Assembly (NCBI GenBank): GCA_014376645.1 | Contig: JACMRD010000052.1 | Location: 1-35,033 of the forward strand | Length of the DNA stretch: 35,033 nucleotides | Origin: Herminiimonas sp. | GTDB lineage: Bacteria > Pseudomonadota > Gammaproteobacteria > Burkholderiales > Burkholderiaceae_D | Direction of reading: 5' to 3' | Part shown: positions 16,997 to 25,359 of the stretch, piece by piece | Layout of the letters: each line of letters opens with the position of its first letter | Numbering within the stretch: the stretch's first letter is position 1 | Translations under genes and position numbers: made by a program | The notes under the pieces: generated by a model | Told to the model about the DNA's origin: nothing | The model's input: the letters and a program-made list of their open reading frames with translations, nothing else | The model's database searches: none

Positions 16997-18226
16997 TCAG
17001 CCCTTGCCGTGGCGCCTGCGATAACCCTCCAGGAAGCGGGCGATGCGTCCCATCGATTCGGCCAGATCGTCCGTGTTGGGCAGGAAAACCACGCGGAAAT
17101 GATCCGGCGTCGGGCAATTGAAGCCAGTCCCTTGCACGATCAGGACCCGCTCCTCGGCCAGCAGTTCATAGGCGAAATCCTGGTCGTCGACGATCGGATA
17201 CATCACCGGGTCGAGCTTGGGAAACATGTACAACGCTGAGCGCGGCTTGACGCAGGTCACGCCTGGAATGTCGGTCAGCAACCGATGCGCCAGATCGCGC
17301 TGTCGTGCCAGCCGCCCGCCGGGCGCGACCAGGTCGTTGATGCTCTGGTAGCCGCCCAGCGCGGTCTGGATCGCGTACTGGCCGGGCGCATTGGCGCACA
17401 GGCGCATCGAGGTCAGCATGTTCAGGCCCTCGATGTAATCCTTGGCATGTTTCTTTTCGCCGGAGACGACCATCCAGCCGGCGCGGTAGCCGCAGGAGCG
17501 GTAATTCTTCGACAGGCCGTTGAAGGTGATGAACAGCACGTCGTCGGCCAGCGACGCCAGCGACACGTGGGTGGCGCCGTCGTACAGCACCTTGTCGTAG
17601 ATTTCGTCGGCAAAAATGATCAGCTGATGCTCGCGTGCGACATCGACGATCTGTTGCAGCAGCTCGACCGGGTACAGCGCGCCGGTCGGATTGTTCGGAT
17701 TGATGACGACGATGGCGCGCGTGTTGCTGTTGATCTTGCGTCGAATGTCGGCGATGTCGGGAAACCAGCCAGCCTGCTCGTCGCACACATAGTGGATCGG
17801 CGCGCCGCCGGACAGGCTCACGGCCGCAGTCCAGAGCGGATAGTCGGGCGCCGGCACCAGCACCTCGTCGCCGGTGTTCAACAGCGCATTCATGCTCATG
17901 ACGATCAGTTCCGAGGCGCCGTTGCCCAGATAGACATCCTCGATGGTCACACCGGCAATCTTCTTTTGCTGGGTGTAATGCATGATCGCCTTGCGTGGCG
18001 CAAACAGGCCCTTGGAATCCGTGTAGGCCGAGGCGGCCTGCATGTTGCGGATCATGTCCTGCACGATTTCCTCCGGCGCCTCGAAGCCGAAGGCGCCGAC
18101 GTTGCCGATGTTGAGCTTGATGATCTTGTGCCCTTCTTCTTCCATCTGACGGGCTTTTTCCAGCACCGGACCGCGGATGTCGTAGCAAACGTCTGCCAGT
18201 TTTTTGGATTTTTGAATCGGTCGCAC
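16997..18226 (-). CDS. alaA: Alanine-synthesising aminotransferase AlaA
   Basis: 409 residues. Class I/II PLP aminotransferase that makes alanine from pyruvate and glutamate. The sequence follows E. coli AlaA closely in order and spacing: IQKSKKL near the start, CYDIRGPVL (14-22), KLNIGN (37-42), VPAPDYPLWTAA (124-135), NPNNPTGA (176-183), FADEIYDK (205-212), and the PLP Lys240 in FITFNGLSKNYR. The start is GTG at 18226, with AAGGA 8 bases upstream and matching the family N-terminus; the frame stays open to 18319 without family similarity. It precedes hom by 155 bases on the same strand and diverges from the Mth938-domain gene. Confidence 0.93.
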   Translation of the reverse strand: MRPIQKSKKLADVCYDIRGPVLEKARQMEEEGHKIIKLNIGNVGAFGFEAPEEIVQDMIRNMQAASAYTDSKGLFAPRKAIMHYTQQKKIAGVTIEDVYLGNGASELIVMSMNALLNTGDEVLVPAPDYPLWTAAVSLSGGAPIHYVCDEQAGWFPDIADIRRKINSNTRAIVVINPNNPTGALYPVELLQQIVDVAREHQLIIFADEIYDKVLYDGATHVSLASLADDVLFITFNGLSKNYRSCGYRAGWMVVSGEKKHAKDYIEGLNMLTSMRLCANAPGQYAIQTALGGYQSINDLVAPGGRLARQRDLAHRLLTDIPGVTCVKPRSALYMFPKLDPVMYPIVDDQDFAYELLAEERVLIVQGTGFNCPTPDHFRVVFLPNTDDLAESMGRIARFLEGYRRRHGKG

Positions 18227-18370
18227 GGAGCTGGTCCTTGTCGGTCTTCTGAAGCGATTGTGGTGCAATGTTGCACCGCAGGGGAGCTCCATTCTGCCGA
18301 AAGCGGGCCGTTTTATCAATGCTTACGTCCTGCGGCGGCTTTCGGTGACTCTCGGCGGGACTGAAAACGC

Positions 18371-18376
18371 TACAAT
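18371..18376 (+). promoter_or_regulatory. Possible -10 element for the Mth938-arn transcript
   Basis: TACAAT 43 bases before the ATG at 18420. The nearest -35-like sequence, GTGACT at 18345-18350, is 20 bases away, so only the -10 is credible. If real, this would drive the Mth938-domain gene and probably the arn genes. Confidence 0.4.
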
Positions 18377-18419
18377 GCGGCTTCCCGATCCTCCCAATTC
18401 AAGCGACCCACACGACGCC

Positions 18420-18812
18420 ATGAAGCTGCACGCCACTGCCACCCAGCAATACCAGACCGTAACCGCCTACGACGATGCCGGCGTCGAGATCAACCTGGTG
18501 CGTTTTACCGCCAGCCTGGTCGTCATGCCCGAGCTCGCACCCGCCTCGTGGCCGGTCGCTGGCTTCGACCAGCTGAGCACCGAACATTTCGCCCAGATCG
18601 ACGCGGCCATGCCCGACGTCGTCATTCTCGGCACCGGCGCACGCCAGCGCTTCGTCCATCCGAAGCTCGTCGCTGCGCTGACCGCGCGCCGCATCGGCGT
18701 CGAATGCATGACTAACCAGGCAGCCTGCCGCACCTACAACATCCTCATGGCCGAAGGGCGCAAGGTCGCACTGGCGCTCATTTTTGACACGGCGGACACC
18801 TCCGGTGCGTGA
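18420..18812 (+). CDS. Mth938-like domain protein
   Basis: About 130 residues. Belongs to the small Mth938/DUF498 family (related to human NDUFAF3); bacterial members have no settled role. Visible family features are the N-terminal strand YQTVTAYDDAGVEIN, the central GFDQLSTEHF segment, the strand-turn DVVILGTGARQRFVHPKLV (about 64-82) and the cysteine-containing helix GVECMTNQAACRTYNILMAEGRKV. An in-frame ATG at 18375 would add 15 weakly plausible residues; I prefer 18420, though neither start has a good ribosome-binding site. The stop overlaps the arnT start by 8 bases, making it the first gene of the arn transcript. Nothing in the sequence ties it to lipid A chemistry. Confidence 0.85.
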   Translation: MKLHATATQQYQTVTAYDDAGVEINLVRFTASLVVMPELAPASWPVAGFDQLSTEHFAQIDAAMPDVVILGTGARQRFVHPKLVAALTARRIGVECMTNQAACRTYNILMAEGRKVALALIFDTADTSGA

Positions 18813-20505
18813 TTTGCAGCGGGTGACCCGGTCCGCGCCTTTCCTCTGGACTCTGGCGCTGCTGTTCTCCGTTGTCTGGTTTGTCATGCTGGGCGCCCGC
18901 ACGCTGGTGCCGACCGATGAAGGGCGCTACGCCGAGATGGCGCGGGAAATGCTGGCCACCGGCGACTGGATCACCACCCGCCTCAACGGCATCAAGTATT
19001 TCGAAAAACCGCCCCTGCAGATCTGGATGACGGCGCTCGCCTTCAAGGTATTCGGCCTGGGCGAATGGCAGGCGCGGCTGTGGACCGGCCTGTGCGGCTT
19101 TGCCGGCATCGTCCTGACCGGCCTGGCCGGGCGCCGGGTGTTTGGTCCCGTGCACGGCCCCGACACCGGCCTGGCGGCCGCACTGGTACTGGGATCGTGC
19201 CTGTTCTGGGCCGCGATGGGGCACATCAACACGCTCGACATGGGACTGGCCGGCGGCATGACGCTGGCGCTGTGCGGCCTGCTGATCGCCCAGAGCGCGC
19301 CGGATGTGCGCACCCGGCTGCGCTGGATGCTGGGCTGCTGGGCCGGCATGGCGCTGGCGGTGCTGTCGAAGGGATTGATCGGTCTGGCGCTGCCGGGCGC
19401 CGTCCTGATCATCTATACCGTCGTTGCCCGCGACTGGGGCATCTGGAAGCGCTTGCACCTGCTGGCCGGATTGCTGGTCTTTGCTGCCATCACGGTGCCC
19501 TGGTTCGTGCTGGTCTCGCTGCGCAATCCGGAATTCCCGCAGTTCTTTTTCATCCATGAGCATTTCCAGCGTTTTACGAGCAAGGTGCATCACCGTGAGG
19601 GACCCTGGTATTACTTTCTGCCGATCCTGCTCGGCGGTCTGCTGCCGTGGCTAGCGGTGTTCGGCCAGAGCCTGTGGGCGGCCCGGCGTGAAGCCGTGCT
19701 GCCGGTATCGGCGGCCAGTATCGATGGGCGCGGTTTCCGGCCCAAGAAACTCCTGCTGGTGTGGAGCATCTTCATTTTCGTGTTCTTCAGCATTTCGAGT
19801 TCGAAGCTGCCGTCCTACGTGCTGCCAATCTTCCCGTCCCTGGCGCTGCTGATTGCCGTGTATCTGGCCGACGCGCCGCGCCGCGCCTGGTGGCTGCTGG
19901 GCGCCAGTGGCACACTCATCGGCGCCGGCATGCTGGCCTTCCTGCCGCGCATGCCGCGCCTGGCCAAGGACGCCGTGGACCTGGCCAATTATCAGGCGGC
20001 ATTGCCATGGGTCGGCGCCGCCGCCGTGATGCTGCTGGCTGGCGCTTTGCCGGTGCTGTGGTGGACGTGGAAGCGGGATGCCGGACTGCCGCGTCTGGCG
20101 ACGCTGGCCGTGGCGATCTCCGGTTTCGCCGCGGTGCAGCTGCTGATGCTGGGTGCCGAACCGCATGGCCGCACACGCTCGGGTCTCGATCTGGTCGCGC
20201 AAATCAATGCCGAACTGACGCCAGCGATGCCGCTGTACGCGGTCGGACTCTACGATCAGACCCTGCCGTTCTATCTGCGTCGGACCATGACGCTGGTGGC
20301 CCACGCCGACGAGCTGGAATTCGGCCTGCAGCAAGAGCCGAAGCTGTGGCTGCCGACGCGCGCGGCATTCGTCGAGCGCTGGCGCACCGGCCCCAAGGCG
20401 ATCGCCATCACGCGCCCCGAAATCTTCGATCAATTGCAGTTGCAGGGTGTGCCAATGCGCGTCATCGCCCATGATGCGCGGCGCATCGTCATCACCAACC
20501 GGTGA
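18805..20505 (+). CDS. arnT: ArnT-like lipid A aminoarabinose transferase (GT39/GT83 type)
   Basis: About 566 residues from GTG. Integral membrane glycosyltransferase that moves 4-amino-4-deoxy-L-arabinose from undecaprenyl phosphate to lipid A phosphates on the periplasmic side of the inner membrane. The first periplasmic loop carries the family signature DEGRYAEMAREMLATGDW and YFEKPPLQIW, with the paired acidic residues expected at the active site. Roughly a dozen hydrophobic helices follow, then a soluble C-terminal domain from about residue 460. GTG at 18805 is preferred over TTG at 18784, which lies deeper in the upstream gene. Its place at the head of arnB, arnC, arnA-like and arnD genes supports the specific call; sequence alone would say GT39-family transferase. 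Confidence 0.88.
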   Translation: MRDLQRVTRSAPFLWTLALLFSVVWFVMLGARTLVPTDEGRYAEMAREMLATGDWITTRLNGIKYFEKPPLQIWMTALAFKVFGLGEWQARLWTGLCGFAGIVLTGLAGRRVFGPVHGPDTGLAAALVLGSCLFWAAMGHINTLDMGLAGGMTLALCGLLIAQSAPDVRTRLRWMLGCWAGMALAVLSKGLIGLALPGAVLIIYTVVARDWGIWKRLHLLAGLLVFAAITVPWFVLVSLRNPEFPQFFFIHEHFQRFTSKVHHREGPWYYFLPILLGGLLPWLAVFGQSLWAARREAVLPVSAASIDGRGFRPKKLLLVWSIFIFVFFSISSSKLPSYVLPIFPSLALLIAVYLADAPRRAWWLLGASGTLIGAGMLAFLPRMPRLAKDAVDLANYQAALPWVGAAAVMLLAGALPVLWWTWKRDAGLPRLATLAVAISGFAAVQLLMLGAEPHGRTRSGLDLVAQINAELTPAMPLYAVGLYDQTLPFYLRRTMTLVAHADELEFGLQQEPKLWLPTRAAFVERWRTGPKAIAITRPEIFDQLQLQGVPMRVIAHDARRIVITNR

Positions 20506-20535
20506 TCCACCCGACGTTGCAATGAGAGCTCTCCC

Positions 20536-20907
20536 ATGAACGCCACCACCTTTGGTTTCATTTTTACCGGCATCTGCCTCAACGCCGTGGCGCAACTGCT
20601 GCTCAAGGCGGGCACCAATGCCGTCGGTGCGATTCACCTGACGGCCGAGAACTGGTTCGCCACCGGCGTGAAGCTGGCGACCCAGGTGCCGATCATCGGT
20701 GGCTTGAGCTGCTATGTACTGTCGGTGGTGGTGTGGATCATCGGGCTGTCGCGGGTCGATGTCACGATTGCCTATCCGCTACTTTCACTGGGCTACATCA
20801 TCAACGCCATCGGCGCCTGGTATTTTCTGGGCGAGGTGGTGTCGTTGCAGCGCATCGCCGCCATCACCATCATCATCGTCGGCGTGGCGCTCCTTGCGCG
20901 CAGCTGA
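20536..20907 (+). CDS. SMR-type flippase subunit, ArnE/ArnF-like
   Basis: 123 residues with four hydrophobic helices, the layout of EmrE-like small multidrug-resistance proteins. Helix 3-4 sequence VTIAYPLLSLGYIINAIGAWYFLGE matches the pattern seen in ArnE (IAYPMLSL region). In enterobacteria ArnE and ArnF together move undecaprenyl-phosphate-Ara4N across the inner membrane; here only one such gene is present between arnT and arnB, so it may act as a homo-oligomer or with a partner elsewhere. The ATG is preceded by GAGAGCTCTCCC, not a strong ribosome-binding site. A 212-base gap before arnB holds a GTCGCT/AGCGAC hairpin (20958-20974) without a T-run. Confidence 0.8.
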   Translation: MNATTFGFIFTGICLNAVAQLLLKAGTNAVGAIHLTAENWFATGVKLATQVPIIGGLSCYVLSVVVWIIGLSRVDVTIAYPLLSLGYIINAIGAWYFLGEVVSLQRIAAITIIIVGVALLARS

Positions 20908-21119
20908 GCAAGGCCGTCGCGCCAGCAGCACACGCCCTGGCTTGCGTCCCGTTGCGCGTCGCTCGGGGAGCGACCGGACAACCGTCGACACTATGCGATA
21001 CTTGGTTTGTGGCGACGGGCGCCAATCATGCAATGGATGGCCAATTCGGCAGCGCCAGAGCGCGTGGTCCCACAATCCGGCATCGCACGACATTAACAAT
21101 CGCACAACTCATTACGCCC

Positions 21120-22244
21120 ATGACCCAGCCCTTCCTGCCGTTTGCCAAACCTGTCATCGATGAAGACACCATCGCCGCCGTCGGCGAGGTGCTGCGCTCC
21201 GGCTGGATCACCAGCGGTCCGAAAGTCGCGCTGTTCGAACAGCAGCTGTCGGCCTTTTTCGGCGGGCGGCCGGTGCGCACGTTCAATTCCGGCACCTGCA
21301 CGATGGAAATTGCGTTGCGCATCGCCGGCATCGGCCCCGGCGACGAAGTCATCACCACGCCCATTTCGTGGGTCGCCACCGCCAACGTGATCCTGGAAGT
21401 CGGCGCTACGCCGGTCTTTGCGGACATCGATCCGATCACCCGCAACATCGACCTCGATGCCGTCGAGGCCGCCATCACGCCGCAGACCCGAGCCATCATC
21501 CCGGTCTACCTGGCGGGCCTGCCGGTCGACATGGATCGCCTGGTTGCCCTGGCTGACAAACACAACCTGCGCATCATCGAGGATGCCGCCCAGGCGCTTG
21601 GCAGCAGCTGGCGCGGCAAGCGCATCGGTTCTTTCGGCGACCTGATCTCGTTCAGTTTTCAGGCCAACAAGAACGTCACCTCGTCCGAGGGCGGCTGCCT
21701 GGTGCTGAACGACGCCGCCGAAGCGGTCCTGGCGGAAAAATACCGCCTGCAAGGCGTCACCCGCAGCGGCTTCGATGGCCTGGATGTCGATGTGTTGGGC
21801 GGCAAATTCAACATGACCGATGTGGCGGCGGGGATCGGCATCGGCCAGTTCGCGCACATCGATCGCATTACCGCACGGCGGCGCGAACTCGCCAGGCTGT
21901 ACTTCAGCCTGTTCGGTGACGGCTTCGCCGGCGCCACCGGAGCCCAGCTGCCGGTGGCCGATTTCGAGAACAGCAATTGGCACATGTTCCAGCTGGTGCT
22001 GCCGGACCGCTTGCCGCGCGCCGAGTTCATGGCCCGCATGATGGAGCGCCAGATCGGCATTGGTTACCACTATCCAGCGATCCACCTGCTGACGATGTAC
22101 CGAGCGCTCGGCTTTACCGATGGCATGTTCCCGGTGGCCGAGCGGGTCGGGCGCCAGATCGTGTCGCTACCGATGTTTTCCACAATGACCGACGCCGACG
22201 TGGAACGAGCTGTCGGTGCGGTAAAATCGGCGCTCTCTGCCTGA
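21120..22244 (+). CDS. arnB: UDP-Ara4O aminotransferase ArnB (DegT/DnrJ/EryC1/StrS family)
   Basis: 374 residues. Transfers an amino group from glutamate to UDP-4-keto-pentose to give UDP-4-amino-4-deoxy-L-arabinose. Aspartate-aminotransferase fold: FNSGTCTMEIAL (55-66) binds PLP phosphate, EDAAQALGSSW (154-164) contacts the PLP ring, and Lys184 in SFSFQANKNVTSSEGG forms the internal aldimine, close to Lys188 of the E. coli enzyme. IGIGYHYPAIH and SLPMFSTMTD near the C-terminus are typical of the family. The frame is open upstream to 20733, but this runs through the flippase gene and intergenic sequence; the ATG at 21120 gives the normal N-terminus FAKPVIDEDTI. No clear Shine-Dalgarno is seen. 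Confidence 0.93.
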   Translation: MTQPFLPFAKPVIDEDTIAAVGEVLRSGWITSGPKVALFEQQLSAFFGGRPVRTFNSGTCTMEIALRIAGIGPGDEVITTPISWVATANVILEVGATPVFADIDPITRNIDLDAVEAAITPQTRAIIPVYLAGLPVDMDRLVALADKHNLRIIEDAAQALGSSWRGKRIGSFGDLISFSFQANKNVTSSEGGCLVLNDAAEAVLAEKYRLQGVTRSGFDGLDVDVLGGKFNMTDVAAGIGIGQFAHIDRITARRRELARLYFSLFGDGFAGATGAQLPVADFENSNWHMFQLVLPDRLPRAEFMARMMERQIGIGYHYPAIHLLTMYRALGFTDGMFPVAERVGRQIVSLPMFSTMTDADVERAVGAVKSALSA

Positions 22245-22352
22245 CGCATGACGAGCGGTTGTTCCGTCCCGATCCGCTGCGCGCACCATTGCTGCGCGTC
22301 CTGACCTGCTGGTCTCGACCGCCCCGGGCCCAACGCCGCATACGCCTACAAA

Positions 22353-23327
22353 ATGAAAATAGACCTTTCCGTCGTCATTCCGATCTACAACGAAGAAGCC
22401 GGGCTGATCAAACTGTTCGACCGACTGTATCCGGCGCTCGACGCCCTCGAGCTGAATTACGAGATCGTGTTTGTCAACGACGGCAGCCGCGATCGCTCGC
22501 CGGCCATGCTGGCCGACCAGTTCCGCCTGCGCCCGGATGTCACGCGGGTGGTTCTGTTCAACGGCAATTATGGTCAGCACATGGCGATCCTGGCCGGATT
22601 TTCAGAAACCCGTGGCGAGATCGTCGTCACGCTCGATGCCGACCTGCAGAATCCTCCGGAAGAAGTTCGCAACCTGATCGCCAAGATGCGCGAGGGCTAC
22701 GACTATGTCGGCTCGATCCGCCGTGAGCGGCAAGATTCCGCATGGCGCACTTATGCCTCGCGCGCCATGAACCGGCTGCGCGAAAAAATCACCCGTATTC
22801 AGATGACGGATCAAGGCAACATGCTGCGCGCTTATGGTCGCAACGTCATCGATCTGATCAACCAGTGCAGCGAGGTCAACACGTTCGTGCCGGCGCTGGC
22901 CTATACCTTCGCCCGCCATCCGACCGAGATAGTGGTCGAGCACGAAGAGCGCGCGGCCGGCGAATCGAAGTATTCGCTGTATAGCCTGATCCGACTGAAT
23001 TTCGATCTGGTGACAGGATTTTCGCTCATGCCGCTGCAATTCTTTTCGCTGCTCGGTATCGGCCTGTCGTTCTTTTCGGCGGCGCTGTTCGTGCTGCTGC
23101 TGGCGCGGCGCTTCGTCTTCGGCGCCGAGGTCGAGGGCGTCTTCACCCTGTTCGCGATCACCTTCTTCCTGATGGGCGTGATCCTGTTCGGTATCGGCCT
23201 GGTGGGCGAGTACGTCGGCCGTATCTACGAGCAGGTCCGGGGGCGCCCGCGCTACGTCGTCCAGGCGATCCTGCAGCAGGAGCGCAGCCCGGCGCCGACT
23301 TCGCTCGACCCTGTTTTCAAGGGCTGA
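22353..23327 (+). CDS. arnC: Undecaprenyl-phosphate Ara4N-formyl transferase ArnC
   Basis: 324 residues. GT2 glycosyltransferase that couples formylated UDP-Ara4N to undecaprenyl phosphate on the cytoplasmic face. Seen: N-terminal GT-A fold with VVIPIYNEE (7-15), VFVNDGSRDRS (39-49), the metal-binding LDADLQNPPEE (93-103) and DQGNMLRAYGR (about 151-161). After residue 215 come two long hydrophobic helices (LMPLQFFSLLGIGLSFFSAALFV region and FTLFAITFFLMGVILFGIGL) that anchor it. Other GT2 proteins such as dolichol-phosphate mannose synthase-like or GtrB share this plan, but the order arnB-arnC-arnA supports ArnC. It is 6 bases from the next gene; the 108-base gap before it shows no clear site. 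Confidence 0.92.
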   Translation: MKIDLSVVIPIYNEEAGLIKLFDRLYPALDALELNYEIVFVNDGSRDRSPAMLADQFRLRPDVTRVVLFNGNYGQHMAILAGFSETRGEIVVTLDADLQNPPEEVRNLIAKMREGYDYVGSIRRERQDSAWRTYASRAMNRLREKITRIQMTDQGNMLRAYGRNVIDLINQCSEVNTFVPALAYTFARHPTEIVVEHEERAAGESKYSLYSLIRLNFDLVTGFSLMPLQFFSLLGIGLSFFSAALFVLLLARRFVFGAEVEGVFTLFAITFFLMGVILFGIGLVGEYVGRIYEQVRGRPRYVVQAILQQERSPAPTSLDPVFKG

Positions 23328-23333
23328 ACGGCG

Positions 23334-24263
23334 ATGCGCGCAGTCGTCTTCGCTTACCATGACGTCGGTGTCCGCTGCCTGAAGGTGCTGCTGGCGCGCG
23401 GCGTCGAGGTCGCGCTGGTCGTGACCCACATCGACAATCCGGCCGAGACCATCTGGTTCGCTTCGGTCGCCGGCCTGTGCGCCGAGGCAGGCATCGCTTG
23501 TATCACGCCAGCCGACCCATCCGCGCCCGAGGTGATGGCGCAGGTACAGGCAGCGCGGCCCGATCTGATCTTCAGCTTCTACTATCGCCACATGCTGCCG
23601 CTTGCGCTGCTGCAAGTCGCGCCGCGTGGCGCCTACAACATGCACGGTTCGCTGCTGCCGAAATACCGTGGCCGCGTGCCGATCAACTGGGCAGTCCTGC
23701 ACGGCGAGACCGAGACCGGCGCCACCCTGCACGCGATGGCGGCCAAGCCGGACGCCGGCAGCATCGTCGACCAGACAATGGTGCCGATCCTGCCCGACGA
23801 TACCGCGTCCGAAGTCTTCGCCAAGGTGGTGGTGGCGGCCGAACAGACCCTGTGGCGCGCACTGCCGCTGATGCTGGCGGGACGGACCCCGAGCCTGCCG
23901 AACGATCTGTCGCAGGGCAGCTATTTCGGGGGACGCAATGCCGAGGATGGACGGATCGACTGGTCGCGTCCGGCGCAGGAAGTCTATAACCTGATCCGCG
24001 CCGTGGCGCCGCCCTACCCCGGCGCCTGGTGCATGGTCGGACCAAACCGCTGCATCATCGACGGTGCACGCCTGACGCAGGATCCATCAACCGCGGCGAC
24101 GAAGATTGCCGGAGATATGGCACCGGGCCTGCGGGTAGTGGATAATCGCGTGTTGGGCTACTGTGGCGACGGGCGTGCCATTCTGGTCAAGCAGCTGCGA
24201 GTCGATGCACGCGTCGTCACCGCCACCGAATTGCAGGACATGCTGATAACGATGGCGTCCTGA
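23334..24263 (+). CDS. arnA: UDP-Ara4N formyltransferase (equivalent of the ArnA N-terminal domain)
   Basis: 309 residues. Formylates the 4-amino group of UDP-Ara4N with 10-formyltetrahydrofolate. It aligns with the first half of E. coli ArnA from VVFAYHDVG onward. Catalytic residues fall at the same numbers: Asn102 and His104 in YNMHGSLLPKYRG, and Asp140 in KPDAGSIV. FSFYYRH (80-86) and INWAVLHGETETGATLH are also shared. The protein ends after the small C-terminal subdomain; the decarboxylase half is a separate gene starting 39 bases downstream. Both halves are intact, so this is a genuine two-gene arrangement and not a frameshifted fusion. The symbol is given for the half-protein only. Confidence 0.93.
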   Translation: MRAVVFAYHDVGVRCLKVLLARGVEVALVVTHIDNPAETIWFASVAGLCAEAGIACITPADPSAPEVMAQVQAARPDLIFSFYYRHMLPLALLQVAPRGAYNMHGSLLPKYRGRVPINWAVLHGETETGATLHAMAAKPDAGSIVDQTMVPILPDDTASEVFAKVVVAAEQTLWRALPLMLAGRTPSLPNDLSQGSYFGGRNAEDGRIDWSRPAQEVYNLIRAVAPPYPGAWCMVGPNRCIIDGARLTQDPSTAATKIAGDMAPGLRVVDNRVLGYCGDGRAILVKQLRVDARVVTATELQDMLITMAS

Positions 24264-24302
24264 TACGGCCCCCTCCTCATTTACGAGAAAGAGAACAACA
24301 AC

Positions 24303-25355
24303 ATGAAAAAAGTCCTGATCCTGGGTATCAACGGTTTCATCGGTCACCACCTCTCCAAACGCATCCTGGAAACCACCGACTGGGATGTCTACGGCATGGA
24401 CATGATGTCGAACCGGATCACTGGCGTGCTCGAGAATCCAGCCTACAAGGATCGGATGCATTTTTTCGAAGGCGACATCACCATCAACAAGGAATGGATC
24501 GAGTACCACGTCAAGAAATGCGACGTGATCCTGCCCCTGGTGGCGATCGCCACGCCATCGACCTACGTCAAGGAACCGCTGCGGGTGTTCGAGCTCGATT
24601 TCGAAGCCAACCTGCCGATCGTGCGTTCGGCCGCCAAATACGGCAAGCACCTGATCTTTCCATCGACCTCGGAGGTCTACGGCATGAGCGAGGATGCGGA
24701 ATTCGATCCGGAAGCCTCGCCGCTGGTGTACGGCCCGATCAACAAGCCGCGCTGGATCTACGCCTGCGCCAAGCAATTGATGGACCGCGTCATCTGGGGC
24801 TACGGCATGGAAGGCTTGAATTTCACACTGTTCCGGCCGTTCAACTGGATCGGTTCGGGTCTTGATTCGATCCATACGCCGAAAGAAGGCAGCTCGCGCG
24901 TGGTAACCCAGTTCTTCGGCCACCTGGTCCGTGGCGAGAACATTTCGCTGGTCGACGGTGGCGCCCAGAAGCGCGCCTTCACCTACATCGACGACGGTGT
25001 CGATGCGCTCGTCAAGATCATCGCCAACAAGGATGGCATCGCCACCGGCAAGATCTACAACATCGGCAATCCGGTCAACAATTACTCGATCCGCGAGCTG
25101 GCCAACATGATGCTCACGCTCGCCGCCGAGTATCCCGAGTACGCCGAGTCTGCCAAGAAGGTCCAACTCGTCGACACAACGTCAGGCAATTACTACGGTG
25201 TCGGTTATCAGGACGTCCAGAACCGGGTACCGAAGATCACCAACACCTGCGCGGAGCTGGATTGGCAGCCGCGCACCACCATGGCCGATACGCTGCGCAA
25301 CATCTTCGACGCCTATCGCGGCCAGGTTGCCGAAGCCAAGGCATTAATGGACTGA
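24303..25355 (+). CDS. arnA: UDP-glucuronate oxidative decarboxylase (equivalent of the ArnA C-terminal domain)
   Basis: 350 residues. NAD-dependent oxidation and decarboxylation of UDP-glucuronate to UDP-4-keto-pentose, the first committed step of Ara4N synthesis. Extended SDR fold: GINGFIG at residues 8-14 binds NAD; WIEYHVKKCDVILPLVAIAT is near-identical in character to ArnA. Catalytic residues are Ser123-Glu124 in PSTSEVYGM, Tyr153 and Lys157 in YACAK, and Arg224 in DGGAQKRAF, matching Arg619 of E. coli ArnA, the residue that separates the decarboxylase from epimerases. The SD-like GAAAGAGAA lies about 9 bases before the ATG. It is followed by arnD after 4 bases. Confidence 0.94.
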   Translation: MKKVLILGINGFIGHHLSKRILETTDWDVYGMDMMSNRITGVLENPAYKDRMHFFEGDITINKEWIEYHVKKCDVILPLVAIATPSTYVKEPLRVFELDFEANLPIVRSAAKYGKHLIFPSTSEVYGMSEDAEFDPEASPLVYGPINKPRWIYACAKQLMDRVIWGYGMEGLNFTLFRPFNWIGSGLDSIHTPKEGSSRVVTQFFGHLVRGENISLVDGGAQKRAFTYIDDGVDALVKIIANKDGIATGKIYNIGNPVNNYSIRELANMMLTLAAEYPEYAESAKKVQLVDTTSGNYYGVGYQDVQNRVPKITNTCAELDWQPRTTMADTLRNIFDAYRGQVAEAKALMD

Positions 25356-25359
25356 TGCC

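Noticed and set aside
20733-21119. Upstream extension of arnB into the flippase gene
   Set aside because: The sequence before 21120 overlaps another gene and lacks family similarity; the ATG at 21120 gives the normal ArnB N-terminus.
23334-25355. Frameshifted single arnA gene
   Set aside because: Both halves are complete, with separate starts and a 39-base gap, and the second has its own ribosome-binding site.
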